Shown in pieces: positions 44,191 to 55,974 of a stretch of DNA of 64,000 bases (its first letter is position 1; every line of letters starts with the position of its first letter). This stretch comes from Gautieria morchelliformis. Lineage: Eukaryota > Basidiomycota > Agaricomycetes > Gomphales > Gomphaceae. The DNA lies in contig WHVA01000032.1 of assembly GCA_015179125.1 (NCBI GenBank), forward strand, positions 361,058 through 425,057. Reading direction: 5' to 3'. A model generated the notes under the pieces. It was given only the letters and a program-made list of their open reading frames with translations, was not told the origin of the DNA and ran no database searches. A program made the translations under genes and the position numbers.

Positions 44191-44239
44191 AGGTGTTGAT
44201 GGGGGATCATCGACCGTCGATGATCCCCCATCAGCACCT
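44191..44239. repeat. 24-bp-arm palindrome
   Basis: AGGTGTTGATGGGGGATCAT-CGAC is followed after one base by its reverse complement with one mismatch. The left arm is present as single copy in units 2-4. Confidence 0.9.
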
Positions 44240-44285
44240 ATGATCGACGACTCGATTAGAGGCCCAGTCTCAGCATCAACCTCCA

Positions 44286-44456
44286 TCCGGACCATCACCC
44301 CCACCCTATATGATGCACTTTGAGCTGTGAGCGGGATAGTAACGCCCTAGAAAGAGATGTCAGAATTCAATGAATTCTGACATCTCTTTCTAGGGCGTTA
44401 ATACCCCGCTCACAGCGCAAAACGCATCATATAGGGTGGGGGTGATGGTCCGGAGA
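44286..44456. repeat. About 85-bp-arm near-perfect palindrome
   Basis: Centre at A44370; the inner 30 bp of each arm (44340-44369, 44371-44400) match perfectly and pairing extends, with a few changes, out to TCCGGACCATCACCCCCACC on the left and its complement on the right. Units 2-4 have only one arm. Confidence 0.9.
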
Positions 44457-45139
44457 TCGTTTCATGGATGAATAGTGAGTACGCACTGGAGCATTGAGAC
44501 TCCTCACACTTTGAATCTTGGCTTGTTATGGATTGGGAAAATTTCCCCGGCGTCCATGAGGAGGATAACGTGCTCAATCTCATTCACCTGGTAATAATAT
44601 CTTTTCAGTATCTGAGAAACTAGTCAAAGGGAGGAGTAGTTACATCGTAAGCAGGAGGAGGAGGTGGTGGTGGTGTCTTTGGGTGTGGGTTTGGCATCAT
44701 ATGATGGGGAGATAGAGGACCGGTGGTGTCTGGCCCGGCAGTCACCTCAAGTTTGACAGCGTACTTATATACATGAGTGATGGACTTTAGGAGTCTTGTC
44801 ACAATGACTACTGATTTCCCGATATACTCACCTTAGCACTGGTACATTCAAAGGCGGGCTCCCGACGCGCTATATGGAAAAGAAGGCTATATCCGGATAC
44901 GGCGACTCACCATCAGTAAATAAGTGACTTCGGCCTGCTGTGACTCGTAATGTCGACACGGCCCCCGCGCCATTGGCTACTCTGGAAAGATTGTTATCAG
45001 AAGCAGAAGTCATTAAGTATGCGGTTTCTGTCTTGCAAACTTGACACGTGCCTTTCCCGGTTAATTTCGAGTATCACGGCTGCAGGGAGAAACCGACGGT
45101 CTCTCACATGTATGTTGTCTCTATTCGATTCTAGTCTAA

Positions 45140-45960
45140 CGTCTGACCAGACAACTGCTCGAGCGCGATCTCCTCCAGCACCCCGCCACGGTCTCCCCAC
45201 ACAACCGCCCCAAGCCCCTCTGGCCCCACCTCAAGCGTTTGCGCCCCCAGCGCGAAGTTGTGAACTACATGTTCTTCTCTCCGCAGAGCTCACGGACAAC
45301 ACTCGTGCACCGCGCCGCAAACTGGATGTGTTGTCCTGCGTCTTGACACCTGCATGAACCACGGTGAGCCTCTTCCCCCAGTGCCCGCTATCTTCACCTC
45401 CGGATTCCTCTTCACCCTCCAGCGTCCATCTCCCCCGATGGCCCCACCTTCCTCTGCGTAGGCGACACCCCTCGCGCTTCCGCATCATCCCCGGCGCGTC
45501 CCTCGCTTGCGAGCCCCTGCAACCTACACCTTCCCTATGCCGCGACACCAAGCTGGGAGGCTCGTCTTGCCTTGGCACACCACCCGTCCTTATGTCACCG
45601 CCACCCCACTCGCATATCCCCCGACCACACACGTTTCCCGCCACCCATCGGCTCATGCCGCCGCACGCGTGCTTCTCCACCGCCTGGACTTCCGACAGCC
45701 TTAAATTCACTGTTGCCGCACAGGAAGGCGCCCTGGCCATGGGACGTGCGCAGCAGCGTGCCCGTGTGGGTCTTCTGGGCGGGGCTGCGCGGCCCCAGCG
45801 GCTCCCGGGTAGGATGCGAAGGCGAGCCGCACCTGCGGGCTGGGGCACAAACGCGTGGGCTATTCACGACCGAACTCACGTATTGACTTTGAAACGCCCT
45901 ATTAACAAGAGAAAGGAGTTCCTTCAAATCAACATTGTGAGAAATTGCGGAAGGTGGGGT
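45140..45960 (+). pseudogene. WD40/DUF2415-like relic, unit 1
   Basis: Retains STAWTSDSLKFTVAAQEGA and ISPDGPTFLCVGDTP in different frames but lacks about 110 bp near 45175 and about 150 bp near 45320 that units 2-4 have. The WDVR repeat end is also frame-shifted (GALAMGRAQQ). Confidence 0.6.
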
Positions 45961-46519
45961 ACAAGGACTAGCTGAGAGCGAGATCTTACCCGTTTGTTAC
46001 GTGGAAATGCGCTTTGATTGAGCTCCTCCTCGTACGTTGTGAACTCAATCGCTGGGATGATCAAAGCTGCGGTTCCTTGTCTTCCTTCCTCCATCGCTTC
46101 GCTTCTGGCTGCATCCTGGATTTGTGATCTGAAGTTGGTATACAAGGCAAAATCGAAATCTGTGCGATGGGCAGCAAAGAAGTGAGCAATGTTTCTCCAA
46201 GTCTTGAACTGTCGTTCGAATACATTCTGAACTAAGTGTGCGCATCGCGGTATTCTTCGAGATTTGGTGTTCCAAGGTAGTCACCTTCCAAATTAATTTT
46301 TAAAAATTTTCAAGAGTGCCGCATGTCGTAGACTGCTGTATATTACCTCACATATAGGGCTATACTTCCACAATTTATTTATACATTAGGACTTGTCTGG
46401 CCCAATCTCCCAAGCCGGGTTGCTCTCCCAATGGCCACGCTCGGCCCCTGGCGCTCGCCTGTGCATGTTTGCATTCATCTGCGCTGCACTACAGCTGAGG
46501 GTACCGTGTCTGCTACATG

Positions 46520-48104
46520 TTAATTAGGTGAAATGGTTTTTGGCAACCGCACCCTTGTATCTCCCTTCTGCCAAAACCTAATAATTCGTCTAACCCATTG
46601 CACCAACTTGTAGCCCCATTCATAATCAAAGATTCGGCAATCACAGATTCGACGAAGAAGTCTGATCTGAAATGTCGGTTTCGGCTCCCGGAAATAATCC
46701 CAATCCTTGATAAATGTGTCCGGCAGACCTGCCCAACGATCGTATTTGTCATATGGAGGGAGGATGGGGTTCCAAGGTGGCGCAGGAAACTCCAGCTGCT
46801 TTAGCGTCAACTCGGAAGCAAAGCTTTCCAGGAACTCGAGGGCTTGACTAGCTGTAAATCGGCGACTGATATCACGCGTCGTCATTCGATCCATTAGCGG
46901 CGCAAACATGGGAACAATGCGGGTAAAATGCTGTTGCAGAGCACCTGGATTAGTCACTTCACCTTTGACTGCACCGCAGAGAATGGAAACGGACTTGAAA
47001 ACATCTGCAGAAGAGAACGCCAAGGCACCCTACATCAAACGCGAACGGGTCATAATCGAGTTCGCCCTGCTTGGTATCGTGAGGTTGGCTTTGTCCACCA
47101 ATCCAAGACAGGTGACTGGGAAGCCGACATTCTTCACGTGTCGCAGTGGGTGGGAATATCATGGAAATGTCGAAGTCCATGATGGCATACACTAAGCGGC
47201 CATCACGTCGGAGTTTTCTTCGCAAGTCGTTCGAAGGGTTATCGGTGAAAGCCCAAAAATGATTGACTAGAATGTTGCCGGACTTGATATCCTGCATAAG
47301 ACACTGAGACGAGACAGCTCGGACAGTGCAAGGAAAGAAACAGGCTGACGCGGTGGACAATATGATGTTTGTGCAAGAAGCTCAAGCCCTGTTGAAGTCG
47401 ATGGCATATGAAAAAGGGAATCAAGCGGTCAGTAGTAGTATTACCTTAAGCCAGTATCGCATATAGTCGATGGCTTCACCGATGGTCGAGAACCACGGGT
47501 GAAATGCGTCCTCACCCCACCTAGGATGTAATGAATGAGTAAACGATGGGTCACGGAACAACAGTATACTGTACCTAGGCATAACCACAATGGAATGATC
47601 TCCGAAATCCAAGAGGTCTAAATGGGGTAAAACTCCCTCGAACCTTTCCAGAGACAGGCCGACAGATTGCTCAATCAAGAATTGTAAAATTTTATACTCA
47701 TCGGAGCTCTTCTTGGTCAACCTCAAGGCAACATGACGCTCCAATGAATCTTGGGCGAAGCCGATGCGTTCCTTGAATCCAATGAGCATTGAGGGGACGT
47801 TGGAAAACGAATAGACGCACCGCGACACAATCAGCACTAGAGGCGGCACGGGTAGACCCTCTGGGTCACCCCCAGTTTTTGAAAAAGGATGCTCTACGTC
47901 TGAAATGGACACATTGTTTAGCTTCGGAGCCCAGTGTGTCACGTGGCCGATGTAACTGTTCCTCCAGTGATAGCGATACTCGAAGAGCGTGTATCCTCGC
48001 TCAGCCAGCCAGCACCTGGTGGAGTCCCAAAATGCGAACCATGTATAGCGGGTGACATCGCGGTCGTCGCAATCGAAATCAACCTGCGGGTGCTGAGGCA
48101 TCAT
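46520..48104 (-). CDS. Agaricomycete-type protein kinase, best-preserved copy (unit 1)
   Basis: Model: complement(join(46520..46930, 46995..47291, 47350..47388, 47445..47520, 47575..48104)), about 450 aa; a further intron inside the first exon (after PVPPL, to ERIGFAQDS) is likely. Seen: AFWDSTRCWLAERGYTLFEY at the start, VALRLTKKSSDEYKILQFL (probable ATP-site Lys), MPRWGEDAFHPWFSTIGEA, the catalytic loop GLSFLHKHHIVHR then DIKSGNILVN across an intron, and IMDFDISMIF, where the usual DFG is DFD. The C-lobe ends in TTRDISRRFTASQALEFLES. HRD and the loop Asn are present, so activity is possible; the DFD variant recurs in this fungal family. Units 2-3 share an extra T that breaks the frame where this copy is open. 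Confidence 0.75.
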
Positions 48105-48365
48105 GATCGTACTACTTAGACACCGCAACAGAGCCTAGCAGGTGAGTCAGCGGCTCGCGTGCCGATTCAAGACCCGACACAGTCACTCACATCTATTTCT
48201 GGATGATTTGGCAACTAATACCAACCACTGTTGGTGGCATATATTTTTGAAATGTTTGTCAGAGGATATTGGGGGAAAGTGGCGTGTAGCTCACCGAGAT
48301 CACGCAGCTAGGTCTATCAAGGAAACCTCCGCGAATCAATTTAGGCCTAAAAAACATTGAACATT

Positions 48366-48683
48366 TCATCGAATTTGGTAGAAATATTTTATGAATCTCC
48401 GCATTTCAGATCCAATATTTGCAGTGCCTGCTTTTCCCGCATGGTGATCACAAACGATTTGCCATTGTTCGAGGTCCTTGCTCAACATGACAGGCCGCAA
48501 GGCAAGGTCGGGCTTTGATCGCGGGAAGTCTTTTTGGTCGAGCATGTAGTTCATCGACATCACCTGGCATACGACATGAGTTAGAGAGGAATATGGGAAG
48601 ACAAGAACATACTCCTTGAATTTCTCCAATGTGGTGTTCGTTTCCTCCCATCCAAGAAGCCTTTTGTCAACAAGGTCTCCCAA
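48366..48683 (-). CDS. Unknown ORF at the unit 1 right edge
   Basis: Reads MGDLVDKRLLGWEETNTTLE then KFKE; a probable intron (GTATGTTC to GCCAG) joins it to VMSMNYMLDQKDFPRSKPDL and SKDLEQWQIVCDHH. The upstream part ends at the unit junction, so it is a truncated gene fragment. No family recognised. Confidence 0.4.
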   Translation of the reverse strand: MGDLVDKRLLGWEETNTTLEKFKEYVLVFPYSSLTHVVCQVMSMNYMLDQKDFPRSKPDLALRPVMLSKDLEQWQIVCDHHAGKAGTANIGSEMRRFIKYFYQIR

Positions 48684-48735
48684 GTATCCTTGGCGTCGCT
48701 GATTTCGTGTATGACCGTCCGCTGTCGCTGCTTCT

Positions 48736-49237
48736 GAGCACGCTACAGGCCGGCTCTCAGGGGCGGCTCGTCGTCGACAGCGTGGTCAACATCGGGCCAC
48801 ACTACGCGCGCACGCTGCGCGAGTGGCGCCGTCGCTTCTTGGAGCGCTTCAGCAGTGTCATCGTGCCCGCGCTGATGAAAGAGTATCCGGATACCATGGG
48901 GGGCGAAAGAGGGCAGAAGGAAATAGAAGTGTTCAAGCGCAAGTGGATTTGTGAGTGCCATTACTCGGCTGCGTCTACCGTACGATGTTTTTAATCGCGT
49001 ATGCGCTGCTGCAGACTACTAGTGAGTTTTTTAGGTTTACCCTCTTTGTGTGTGCTCAGGCAGCCCCGAAGTTGTTATTGTGAAGTTGGGTTTACGACGC
49101 GCACGCTGGGCGGTGAGTCATTGAATATCTGCATAGTGTATGCTGTGCGTGGATTTACCGTATACGTTCGCTTTCTAGACCATATTGTCACCTTCACACG
49201 AGAAGGGAACACGGCGTATGGGTGTAACGTATTATGA
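48736..49237 (+). pseudogene. Methyltransferase 3' exons, orphan copy 2
   Basis: Starts STLQAGSQGRLVVDS and keeps the exon ends, the 7-nt ACTACTA exon and all three introns of the intact gene, but has no 5' exons or promoter. An extra T near the end changes the C-terminus to GCNVL. Confidence 0.9.
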
Positions 49238-49444
49238 CTAGAGGGGCGAGGACGGTTATCTTCACTCTGGGCGAACTACCTACAAATTTAAACATGAATT
49301 TGAATTTCACAGTCGGTATCTACATCTACACGCAGAGTCACTTTTTACTGGCCGCGTATGCTTGTGAAAGGCTCTGGAGCTGTGCATGGGGAATATATGT
49401 GTTACTTTGAACCATCCTTTCTTCCACTCTCGTTTTAACCTCTT

Positions 49445-50310
49445 TTATTTTGTAGCAGGCCCTGTCAAGCTTTGTGGTGGTGCTACCCTACGAATGAAGA
49501 TTAAAATATCAATGCTTGGACACAATCGTGAAACCGAAACACTTGCAGCCTTATCACCACACATCTCTACCTTGGTACCCTTTTTTACCAGAACTTCGTT
49601 ACCCTGGTGCTTATATTTCCACGGCGCTATGAGATAAGCGTGTTCTTTTTTCTGTGCTCTGTTAATTGTTATTATCCAATGACTTAAACGGGAACTTACG
49701 CGGAACAAAGCAGTGCGTTGCCGACCATCACGAGTGAAGCTAAGGTACTGGTGGGGGATCATCGACGACTCGATTACAGGCCCATTCCCAGCATCAACCT
49801 CCATCCGGACCATCACCCCCACCCTGTATGATGCGTTTTGCGCTGTGAGGGGGGTATTAACGCCCTAGAAAGAGATGTCGGAATCGGATTGTTTCATGGG
49901 TGAATAGTGAGTACGCACTGGAGCATTGAGACTCATCTGGCTTTGAACCTTTGCGTGTGCGTGGATTGGGAAATTTTCCCCGGCATCCACGAGGAGGATA
50001 ACGTCCTGATTCACCTGGTAATAATATCTTTTGAGTATCTGAGAAACTAGTCAAAGGGCGGTGTAGTTACATCGTAAGCAGGAGGAGGAGGAGGTGTTGT
50101 CTTTGGGCGCGGGTTTGGCATGACGGGAGATAGAGGACCGGTGGTGTCTGGCCCGGCAGTCACCTCAAGTTTGACAGCGTACTTATATACATGAGTGATG
50201 GACTTTAGGAGCCTTCTCACAATGACCACTGATTTCCCGATATACTCACCTTAGCACTGGTACATTCAAAGGCGGGCTCCCGACGCGCTATATGGAAAAG
50301 AAGGCTATAT
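49445..50310 (-). CDS. Unknown multi-exon gene, unit 2 copy
   Basis: Minus-strand exons joined by good GT-AG introns read LLKSITHVYK, YAVKLEVTAGPDTTGPLSP, a proline run (PPPPPAYD), VNQDVILLVDAGENFPI, AKVQSQMSLNAP, GVNTPLTAQNASYRVGVMV with RMEVDAGNGPVIESSMIPHQ, then KKEHAYLIAPWKYKHQGNEV and AASVSVS. The frame closes at 49445. The 5' end (near EPAFECTSAK, about 50270) is uncertain. No family is recognised; alternating beta-type sequence and a proline linker are all that can be said. Probably transcribed away from the WD40-like relic. This copy and the unit 3-4 copies are uninterrupted by the palindromes found in unit 1. Confidence 0.45.
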
Positions 50311-50579
50311 CCGGATACGGCGACTCACCATCAGTAAATAAGCGACTTCGGCCTGCTGTGACTCCTAAATGTCGACACGCCTCCAGCACCATTGGCTACT
50401 GTGGAAAGATTGTTATCAGAAGCACAAGTCATTAAGTATGCAGTTTCTGTCATGCAAACTTGACACATGCCTTTCCCGGTTAATTCGGAGTATCACGGCT
50501 GCAGCGAGAAACCGACGGTCTCTCACATGTATGTTGTCTGTATTCAATTCTAGTCTAACGTCTGACCAGACAACTGCTC

Positions 50580-51610
50580 TAGCGCGATCTCCTCAGGCCA
50601 GCTACTGTCCCAGCCACTCCCCAGATTCTGGGCCCAGAACGCCCCTCTGACCCTCCCCCCAGCGTCCATGTCCCAGCTCCATCTCTCCATCCATTCCCTC
50701 CAGCACCCCGCCACGGTCGCCCCACACACCCGCCTCAAGCCCCTCTGGCCCCACCTCAAGCGTTTGCGCCCCCAGCACGGCGTTGTGAACTACATGTTCT
50801 TCTCTCCGCAGAGCTCACGGACAACAATCGTGCACCGCGCCGCAAAACATCTGTAGCTGCCCACTCATCCCCCCGCAGCAGGACACCCCTTCCGACCTGC
50901 GTCTCATAGCCTGCGGGAATGACATGGTCGTTCAATTCTTCGATCTCGCTGTCCACACCCCCGCGAGGGATCGCCAGCGTCTCCACGGATGTGGTCTTGA
51001 CAGCTGCATGAACCACGGTGAACCTCTTCCCCCAGTGCCCGCTATCTTCACCTCCTGATTCCTCTTCACCCTCCACCGTCCATCTCCTCCGATGGCCCCA
51101 CCTTCCTCTGCATAGGCGACGCCCCTCGCGCTTCCGCATCATCCCCGGCGCGTCCCTCGCTTGCGAGCCCCTCGCAACCTACACCTTCCCTATGCCGCGA
51201 CAGCAAGCTGGGAGGCTCGTCTTCCCTTGGCACACCACCCGTCCTTATGTCACCGCCATCCTACTCGCATATCCCCCGACCACACACGTTTCCCGCCGCC
51301 CATCGGCTCATGCCCCCGCACGCGTGCTTCTCCACCGCCTGGAATTCCGACAGCCTTAAATTCACTGTTGCCGCACAGGAAGGCGCCCTGGCCATATGGG
51401 ACGTGCGCAGCAGCGTGCCCGTGTGGGTCTTCTGGGCGGGGCTGCGGGGCCCAAGGCGAGCCGCACCTGAGGGCTGGGGCACAAACGCGTGGGCTATTCA
51501 CGACCGAACTCACGTATTCACTTTCGTGAAACGCCCTATTAACAAGAGAAAGGAGTTCCTTCAAATCAACATTGTGAGAAATTGCGGAAGGTGGGTACAG
51601 GGACTAGCTG
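50580..51610 (+). pseudogene. WD40/DUF2415-like relic, unit 2
   Basis: In successive frames: HLKRLRPQHGVVNYMFFSP, LIACGNDMVVQFFDLAVHTP, SDGPTFLCIGDAP-like sequence, then FSTAWNSDSLKFTVAAQEG and ALAIWDVRSSVPVWVF. The order (VVNY segment, NDxxVxFFD blade, SPDG blade, STAxSxDxxKFAVAxQEG blade ending WDVRS) is that of fungal DUF2415-containing WD40 proteins. Frames change several times and the C-terminal blades are absent, so it is a relic. Confidence 0.6.
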
Positions 51611-51928
51611 AGAGCGAGATCTTACCCGTTTGTTACGTGGAAACGCTCTTTGATTGAGCCCCTCCTCGTACGTTGTGAACTCAATCGCTGGGATGATCAA
51701 AGCTGCAGTTCCTTGTCTTCCTTCCTCCATCGGTTCGCTTCTGACTGTATCCTGGATTCGTGAGCTGAAGTCGGTACACAAGGCAAAATCGCAATCTGTG
51801 CGATGCGCAGCAAAGAAGTGAGCAATGTTTCTCCAAGCCATGAACTGTCGTTCGAATACATTCTGAACTAAGTGCGCATATCGCGGTATTCTTCGAGATT
51901 TGGTGTTCCAAAGTAGTCCAGCTTCCAA
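51566..51928 (-). CDS. Unknown conserved ORF between WD40 relic and kinase
   Basis: 120 codons reading LVQNVFERQFMAWRNIAHFF, then QDTVRSEPMEEGRQGTAAL and IIPAIEFTTYEEGLNQ. Similar sequence is kept in units 1, 3 and 4 (about 45924-46230, 56973-57270, 62931-63230) but with frameshifts in each. It may be the end of a lost gene. Confidence 0.3.
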   Translation of the reverse strand: MEAGLLWNTKSRRIPRYAHLVQNVFERQFMAWRNIAHFFAAHRTDCDFALCTDFSSRIQDTVRSEPMEEGRQGTAALIIPAIEFTTYEEGLNQRAFPRNKRVRSRSQLVPVPTFRNFSQC

Positions 51929-52146
51929 ATTAATTTTTAAAAATTCTCAAGAGTGCCGCCTGTCGTAGACTGTTGTAGCTTGCCCCACATATAGGGCTAT
52001 ACTTCCACAATTTATTTATACATTAGGACTTGTCTGGCCCAATCTCCCAAGTCGGGTTGCTCTCCCAATGGCCCCTGGCGCTCGCCTGTGCATGCTTACG
52101 TTCATCTGCGCTGCACTACAGCTGAGGGTACGGTGTCTGCTACACG

Positions 52147-53730
52147 TTAATTAGGGGAAATGGTTTTTGGCAACCGCACCCTTGTATCTCTCTTCTGACA
52201 AAACCTAATAATTCGTCTCACCCATTGCACCAACTTGTAGCCCCATTCATAATCACAGATTCGGCAATCACAGATTTGGCGAAGAAGTCTGATCTGAAAT
52301 GTCGGTTTCGGCTCCCGAAAATTATCCCAATCCTTGATAAATGTGTCCGGCAGACCTGCCCAACGATCATATTTGTCATATGGAGGGAGGGTGGGGTTCC
52401 AAGGTGGCGCAGGAAACTCCAGTTGCTCTAGCGTCAACTCGGAGGCGAAGCTTTCCAGGAACTCGAGGGCTTGACTAGCTGTAAATCGGCGACTGATATC
52501 ACGCGTCGTCATTCGATCCATTAGCGGCGCAAACATGGGAACAATGCGGGTAAAATGCTGTTGCAGAGCACCTGGATTAGTCACTTCACCTCGGATTGCA
52601 CCGCAGAAAATGGAAACGGACTTGAAAACATTCGCAGAAGAGAACGCCAAGGCACCCTACATCAAACGCGAACGGGTCATAATCGAGTTCGCCCTGCCTG
52701 GTGTCGTGAGGTTGGCTTTGTCCACCAATCCAAGACAGGTGACTGGGAAGCCGACATTCTTCACGTGTCGCAGTGGGTGGGAATATCATGGAGATGTCGA
52801 AGTCCATGATGGCATACACTAAGCGGCCATCACGTCGGAGTTTTCTTCGCAAGTCGTTCGAAGAGTTATCGGCGAAAGCCCCAAAATGATTGACTAGAAT
52901 GTTGCCGGACTTGATATCCTGCATAAGACACTTAGACGAGACAGTCCGGACCGTGCAAGGAAAGAAACAGGCTGACGCGGTGGACAATATGATGTTTATG
53001 CAAGAAGCTCAAGCCCTGTTGAAGTCGATGGCATATGAAAAAGGGAATCAAGCGGTCAGTAGTAGTATTACCTTAAGCCAGTATCGCATATAGTCGATGG
53101 CTTCACCGATGGTCGAGAACCAGGGGTGAAATGCGTCCTCACCCCACCTAGGATGTAATGAATGAGTAAATGATGGGTCACGGAACAAGAAGTATACTGT
53201 ACCTAGGCATAACCACAATGGAATGATCTCCGAAATCCAAGAGGTCTAAATGGGGTAAAACTCCCTCGAACCTTTCCAGAGACAGGCCGACAGATTGCTC
53301 AATCAAGAATTGCAAAATTTTATACTCATCGGAGCTCTTCTTGGTCAACCTCAAGGCAACATGACGCTCCAATGAATCTTGGGCGAAGCCGATGCGTTCC
53401 TTGAATCCAATGAGCCTTGAGGGGACGTTGGAAAACGAATAGACGCACCGCGATACAATCAGCACTTAGAGGCGACACGGGTAGACCCTCTGGGTCACCC
53501 CCAGTTTTGGAAAAAGGATGCTCTACGTCAGAAACGGACACATTGTTTAGCTTCGGAGCCCAGTGTGTCACGTGGCCGAGGTAACTGTCCCCCCAGTGAT
53601 GGCGATACTCGAAGAGCGTGTATCCTCGCTCAGCCAGCCAGGAGCTGGTGGAGTACCAAAATGCGAACCATGTATAGCGGGTGACATCGCGGTCGTCGCA
53701 ATCGAAATCAACCTGCGGGTGCTGAGGCAT
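52147..53730 (-). pseudogene. Protein kinase copy, unit 2
   Basis: Same exon layout as unit 1, with HRD, IMDFDISMIF and C-lobe intact, but an extra T at about 53467 (CACTTAGAGG versus CACTAGAGG) shifts the frame between GLPVSPL and the ATP-site exon. It could be rescued only by different splicing. Confidence 0.65.
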
Positions 53731-53883
53731 TGTAGTACTTTAGACACCGCAACAGAGAACGCCAGTACAACTAGCAGGTGAGTCAGCGGCTCGCGTGCCG
53801 ATTCAAGACCCGACACAGTCGCTCACATCTATTTCTGGATGATTTGGCAACTACTGTAATACACCACTGTTGGTGGCAAATAT

Positions 53884-54105
53884 TCATTGCTCGAGGTCCT
53901 TGCTCAACATGACAGGTCGCAAGGCAAGGTCGGGCTTTGATCGCGGGAAGTCTTTTTTGTCGAGCATGTAGTTCATCGACATCGCCCTGCATACGACATG
54001 AGTTATAGAGGAATATGGGAAGACAAGAACATACTCCTTGAATTTCTCCAATGTGGGGTTCTTTTCCTCCCATTCAAGAAGGCTTTTGTCAATGAGGTCT
54101 CCCAA
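53884..54105 (-). pseudogene. Edge ORF, unit 2, truncated
   Basis: MGDLIDKSLLEWEEKNPTLE to SKDLEQ, then cut by the unit 2 deletion. Confidence 0.5.
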
Positions 54106-54128
54106 GTATCCTTGGCGTCGCTGATTCC

Positions 54129-54630
54129 GAGCACGCTACAGGCCGGCTCTCAGGGGCGGCTCGTCGTCGACAGCGTGGTCAACATCGGGCCACAATACGC
54201 GCGCACGCTGCGCGAGTGGCGCCGCTTCCCCCTGGAGCGCCCCAGCAGCGTCACCGTGCCCGCGCCGATGAAAGAGTATCCGGACACCATGGGGGGCGAA
54301 AGAGGGCAGAAGGAAATAGAAGTGTTCAAGCGCAAGTGGATTTGTGAGTGCCATTACTCGGCTGCGTCTATCGTACGAGGTTTTTAATCGTGTATGCGCT
54401 GTTGCAGAATACTAGTGAGTTTTTTAGGTTTACCCTCTTTGTGTGTGCTCAGGCAGCCCCGAAGTTGTTATTGTGAAGTTGGGTTTACGACGCGCACGCT
54501 GGGCGGTGAGTCATTGAATATCTGCATAGTGTATGCTGTGCGTGGATTTACCGTATACATTCGCTTTCTAGACCATATCGTCACCTTCACACGAGAAGGG
54601 AACACGGCGTATGGGTGTAACGTATTATGA
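54129..54630 (+). pseudogene. Methyltransferase 3' exons, orphan copy 3
   Basis: As in unit 2, sharing the extra T (GCNVL end). RRRF has become RRF and several residues differ, so it drifts without constraint. Confidence 0.9.
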
Positions 54631-54699
54631 CTAGAGGGGCGAGGACGGTTATCTTCACTCTGGGCGAACTACCTACAAATTTAAACATGAATTTGAATT

Positions 54700-55700
54700 T
54701 CACGGTCGGTATCTACATCTACAACTTTTTACTGGCCGCGTATGCTTGTGAAATGCTCTGGAGCTGTGCATGGGGAATATATATGCTACTTTGAACCATA
54801 TTTTCTTCCACTCTCGTTTTAACCACTTTGATTCTGTAGCAGGCCCTATCAAGCCTTGTGGTGGTGCTGCCCTAGCAATGAAGATCAAAATATCAATGCT
54901 TGGACGCAATCGTGAAACCGAAACACTTGCAGCCTTGGTATGCGCCTCATCACAGATCTGTACCTTGGTACCGTTTCTAAGGAGAATTTCGTTACCCTGG
55001 CGTTTATATTTCCATGGAGCTATGAGATAGGCATATTCATTTATCTGTGCTCTGTTAATTGTTGTTATCCAATGACTTAAACGAGAACTTACGCGGAACA
55101 AAATAATGTGTTGCCGACCATCACGAGTGCGGCTAAGGTGCTGGTGGGGGATCATCGACGACTCGATTAGAGGCCCAGTCTCAGCATCAACCTCCATCCG
55201 GACCATCACCCCCACCCTATATGACGCATTCTGAGCTGTGAGGGGGGTATTAACGCCCTAGAAAGAGATGTCGGAATCGGATCGTTTCATGGGTGAATAG
55301 TGAGTACGCACTGGAGCATTGAGACTCATCTGGCTTTGAACCTTTGCGTGTGTGTGGATTGGGAAATTTTCCCCGGCATCCACGAGGAGGATAACGTCCT
55401 GATTCACCTGGTAATAATATCTTTTGAGTATCTGAGAAACTAGTCAAAGGGCGGTGTAGTTACATCGTAAGCAGGAGGAGGAGGTGGTGGTGTCTTTGGG
55501 CGCGGGTTTGGCATGACGGGAGATAGAGGACTGGTGGTGTCTGGCCCGGCAGTCACCTCAAGTTTGACAGCGTACTTATATACATGAGTGATGGACTTTA
55601 GGAGCCTTCTCACAATGACCACTGATTTCCCGATATACTCACCTTAGCACTGGTACATTCAAAGGCGGGCTCCCGACGCGCTATATGGAAAACAAGGCTA
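54700..55700 (-). CDS. Unknown multi-exon gene, unit 3 copy
   Basis: Exons match the unit 2 copy (VGVMVRMEVDAETGPLIESS, YLIAPWKYKRQGNEILLRNG), but the last exon stays open to 54700 because the stop near the unit 2 end is absent. Confidence 0.4.
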
Positions 55701-55974
55701 TATCCGGATACGACGACTCACCATCAGTAAATAAGCGACTTCGGCTTGCCGCGACTCCTAAATGTCGACACGCCCCCAGCACCATTGGCTACGGTGGAAA
55801 GATTGTTATCAGAAGCAGAAGTCATTAAGTATGCGGTTTCTGTCATGCAAAGACACGTGCCTTTCCCGGGTAATTTCGAGTATCACGGCTGCAGGGAGAA
55901 ACCGACGGTCTCTCACAGGTATGTTGTCTCTATTCGATTCTAGTCTAACGTCTGACCAGACAACTGCTCGAGCG

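Larger units (their letters stand above)
43926..44900 (-). pseudogene. Unknown minus-strand gene, unit 1 copy, disrupted
   Basis: Counterpart of the gene described at 49445-50310. The exon that reads VGVMVRMEVDAG in the other units is interrupted here by two palindromes (44191-44239 and 44286-44456), so no continuous frame exists. Confidence 0.6.
43181..48735 (+). repeat. Tandem array unit 1 (5555 bp)
   Basis: Unit start set at GAGCACGCT inside the methyltransferase exon; the same word begins units 2-4. Contents in order: methyltransferase 3' exons (+), unknown gene (-), WD40-like relic (+), kinase (-), edge ORF (-). Unit 1 alone has the inverted-repeat rearrangement and two WD40-region deletions. 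Confidence 0.9.
48736..54128 (+). repeat. Tandem array unit 2 (5393 bp)
   Basis: Same order as unit 1. Shorter mainly because about 250 bp is missing at 53880 between ATATT and CATTG, where units 1 and 3 carry the end of the edge ORF. Confidence 0.9.

Noticed and set aside
44950-45357. 135-codon plus-strand frame beginning MSTRPPRHWLLWKDCYQ
   Set aside because: An adjacent frame (VERLLSEAEVIKYAVSV) looks more protein-like, and neither has a start codon or continuation conserved across the units, so no gene was called.
48115-48126. CTTAGACACCGC beside the kinase start, identical to part of the MITE TIR
   Set aside because: Only 12 bp, no second end or target duplication nearby; probably chance, although it recurs in units 2-3 as part of the repeat.
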